From positions 2,294,001 to 2,358,000 of the forward strand of contig JAYXKI010000002.1 in the NCBI GenBank assembly GCA_037892935.1: 64,000 nt of DNA, in the 5' to 3' direction. Source of the stretch: Phlebopus portentosus. Its lineage: Eukaryota; Basidiomycota; Agaricomycetes; Boletales; Boletinellaceae. Shown piece after piece: positions 63,701 to 64,000 of this stretch (positions are counted from its first letter, which is position 1; the number at the start of each line of letters is the position of its first letter). The notes under the pieces were generated by a model. That model saw only the letters and a list, made by a program, of their open reading frames with translations. It was not told the origin of the DNA and ran no database searches. Both the position numbers and the translations under genes were made by a program.

Positions 63701-64000
63701 GGGATAAAAGTCTGGGTGCTCACAGGTGACAAGCTCGAAACGGCTATCGCAATTGGATACAGTACAAACCTCATCGGAACGGAATCTAATTTAATCGTTG
63801 TGCGTGGAGATGAGCAAAATGGGTTGAGTGTGTTCGACCAGATGTACAATGCGTGCGAACAATTCTTCCCTGAGGCGATGATTATTGAGGATGAGGGTCT
63901 TGATATCCATGAGAAGCATGGGTATGCGGAGAAGAATGGGGAACTTGCACATGGACTGGCGCTCAAGAGGGTTAACACGGGCGTTTCGTCCATCGTTGGT
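60728..64000 (+). CDS. P4-ATPase phospholipid flippase, Dnf1/Dnf2 type (3' end outside window)
   Basis: Partial gene, cut by the right edge. It starts MTAHRADGRHVRPRKKTHKS and shows the P4 order: SNQVITSKYNIVTFLPRNLL, EQFRRIANM (TM1 region), the actuator motif CYVETKNLDGETNLKSRNAV, LLRGTVLKNTKWVIGVVMYT, QNIVPISLYISIEFVRTIQA (TM4, PISL), the phosphorylation site VFSDKTGTLTQN (about 62605-62640), YRAQSPDESALVQAAADMG, the nucleotide-binding MSVIVRKL, FLLTKGADNVIFERL, and LKLAGIKVWVLTGDKLETAI. Such enzymes move phosphatidylcholine, phosphatidylethanolamine or related lipids to the cytosolic leaflet with a Cdc50-family partner. A long charged insertion lies between TM2 and the actuator domain. All catalytic residues in view are intact. 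Confidence 0.93.

Overview
The window is nuclear DNA from a filamentous basidiomycete, most likely an Agaricomycete. Genes sit on both strands about 0.1-1 kb apart. Nearly every gene is cut by many short introns of about 50-60 nt with GTRNGT donors. The gene set is typical of mushroom-forming fungi: a Hop1 meiotic HORMA protein, a QDE-1-type RNA-dependent RNA polymerase, and a secreted GDSL esterase. There are no bacterial operons, CRISPR arrays or rRNA genes, and I recognised no tRNA gene.

Layout, left to right: ankyrin-repeat protein (-); HOP1 (+); DOA1/PLAA ubiquitin adaptor (+); MAK21/NOC1 ribosome-assembly factor (-); histidine-phosphatase (phosphoglycerate-mutase-like) protein (+); an AT-rich gene-free island that may be a DNA-transposon remnant; VCX1-type Ca2+/H+ exchanger (+); CWF19-type protein (-); UBX/UAS Cdc48 cofactor (+); CDC4/MLC1 myosin light chain (-); STT4 PI4-kinase (-); FAH-domain acylpyruvase (+); SIT4-associated SAPS protein (-); AP-2 mu (-); GDSL esterase (+); ILV2 (+); arginase CAR1 (-); RIB3 (+); a fold-type-I PLP aminotransferase (+); a long foldback repeat; RdRP (+); TRS23 (-); glutaminyl cyclase (+); a small charged protein I do not recognise (+); and a DNF-type flippase (+) that runs off the right edge.

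Themes: membrane traffic and lipid signalling (STT4, AP-2 mu, TRS23, flippase), Cdc48-linked ubiquitin handling (DOA1, UBX protein), amino-acid and riboflavin metabolism (ILV2, CAR1, RIB3), and chromosome or RNA biology (HOP1, CWF19, RdRP). They are not an operon-like cluster.

Points that stand out: (1) a ~545-bp inverted repeat just upstream of the RdRP gene; (2) an RdRP intron whose donor reads GAAAGT instead of GT, beside a GC-AG intron; (3) two consecutive GC-AG introns in the histidine-phosphatase gene; (4) four housekeeping genes (DOA1, CWF19, ILV2, CAR1) that each need one extra base to stay in frame inside conserved sequence, which points to assembly deletions or a damaged haplotype; (5) the AT-rich island with candidate terminal inverted repeats. 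Exon joins were made by eye from splice signals and family conservation, so outer gene ends are firmer than some internal joins.
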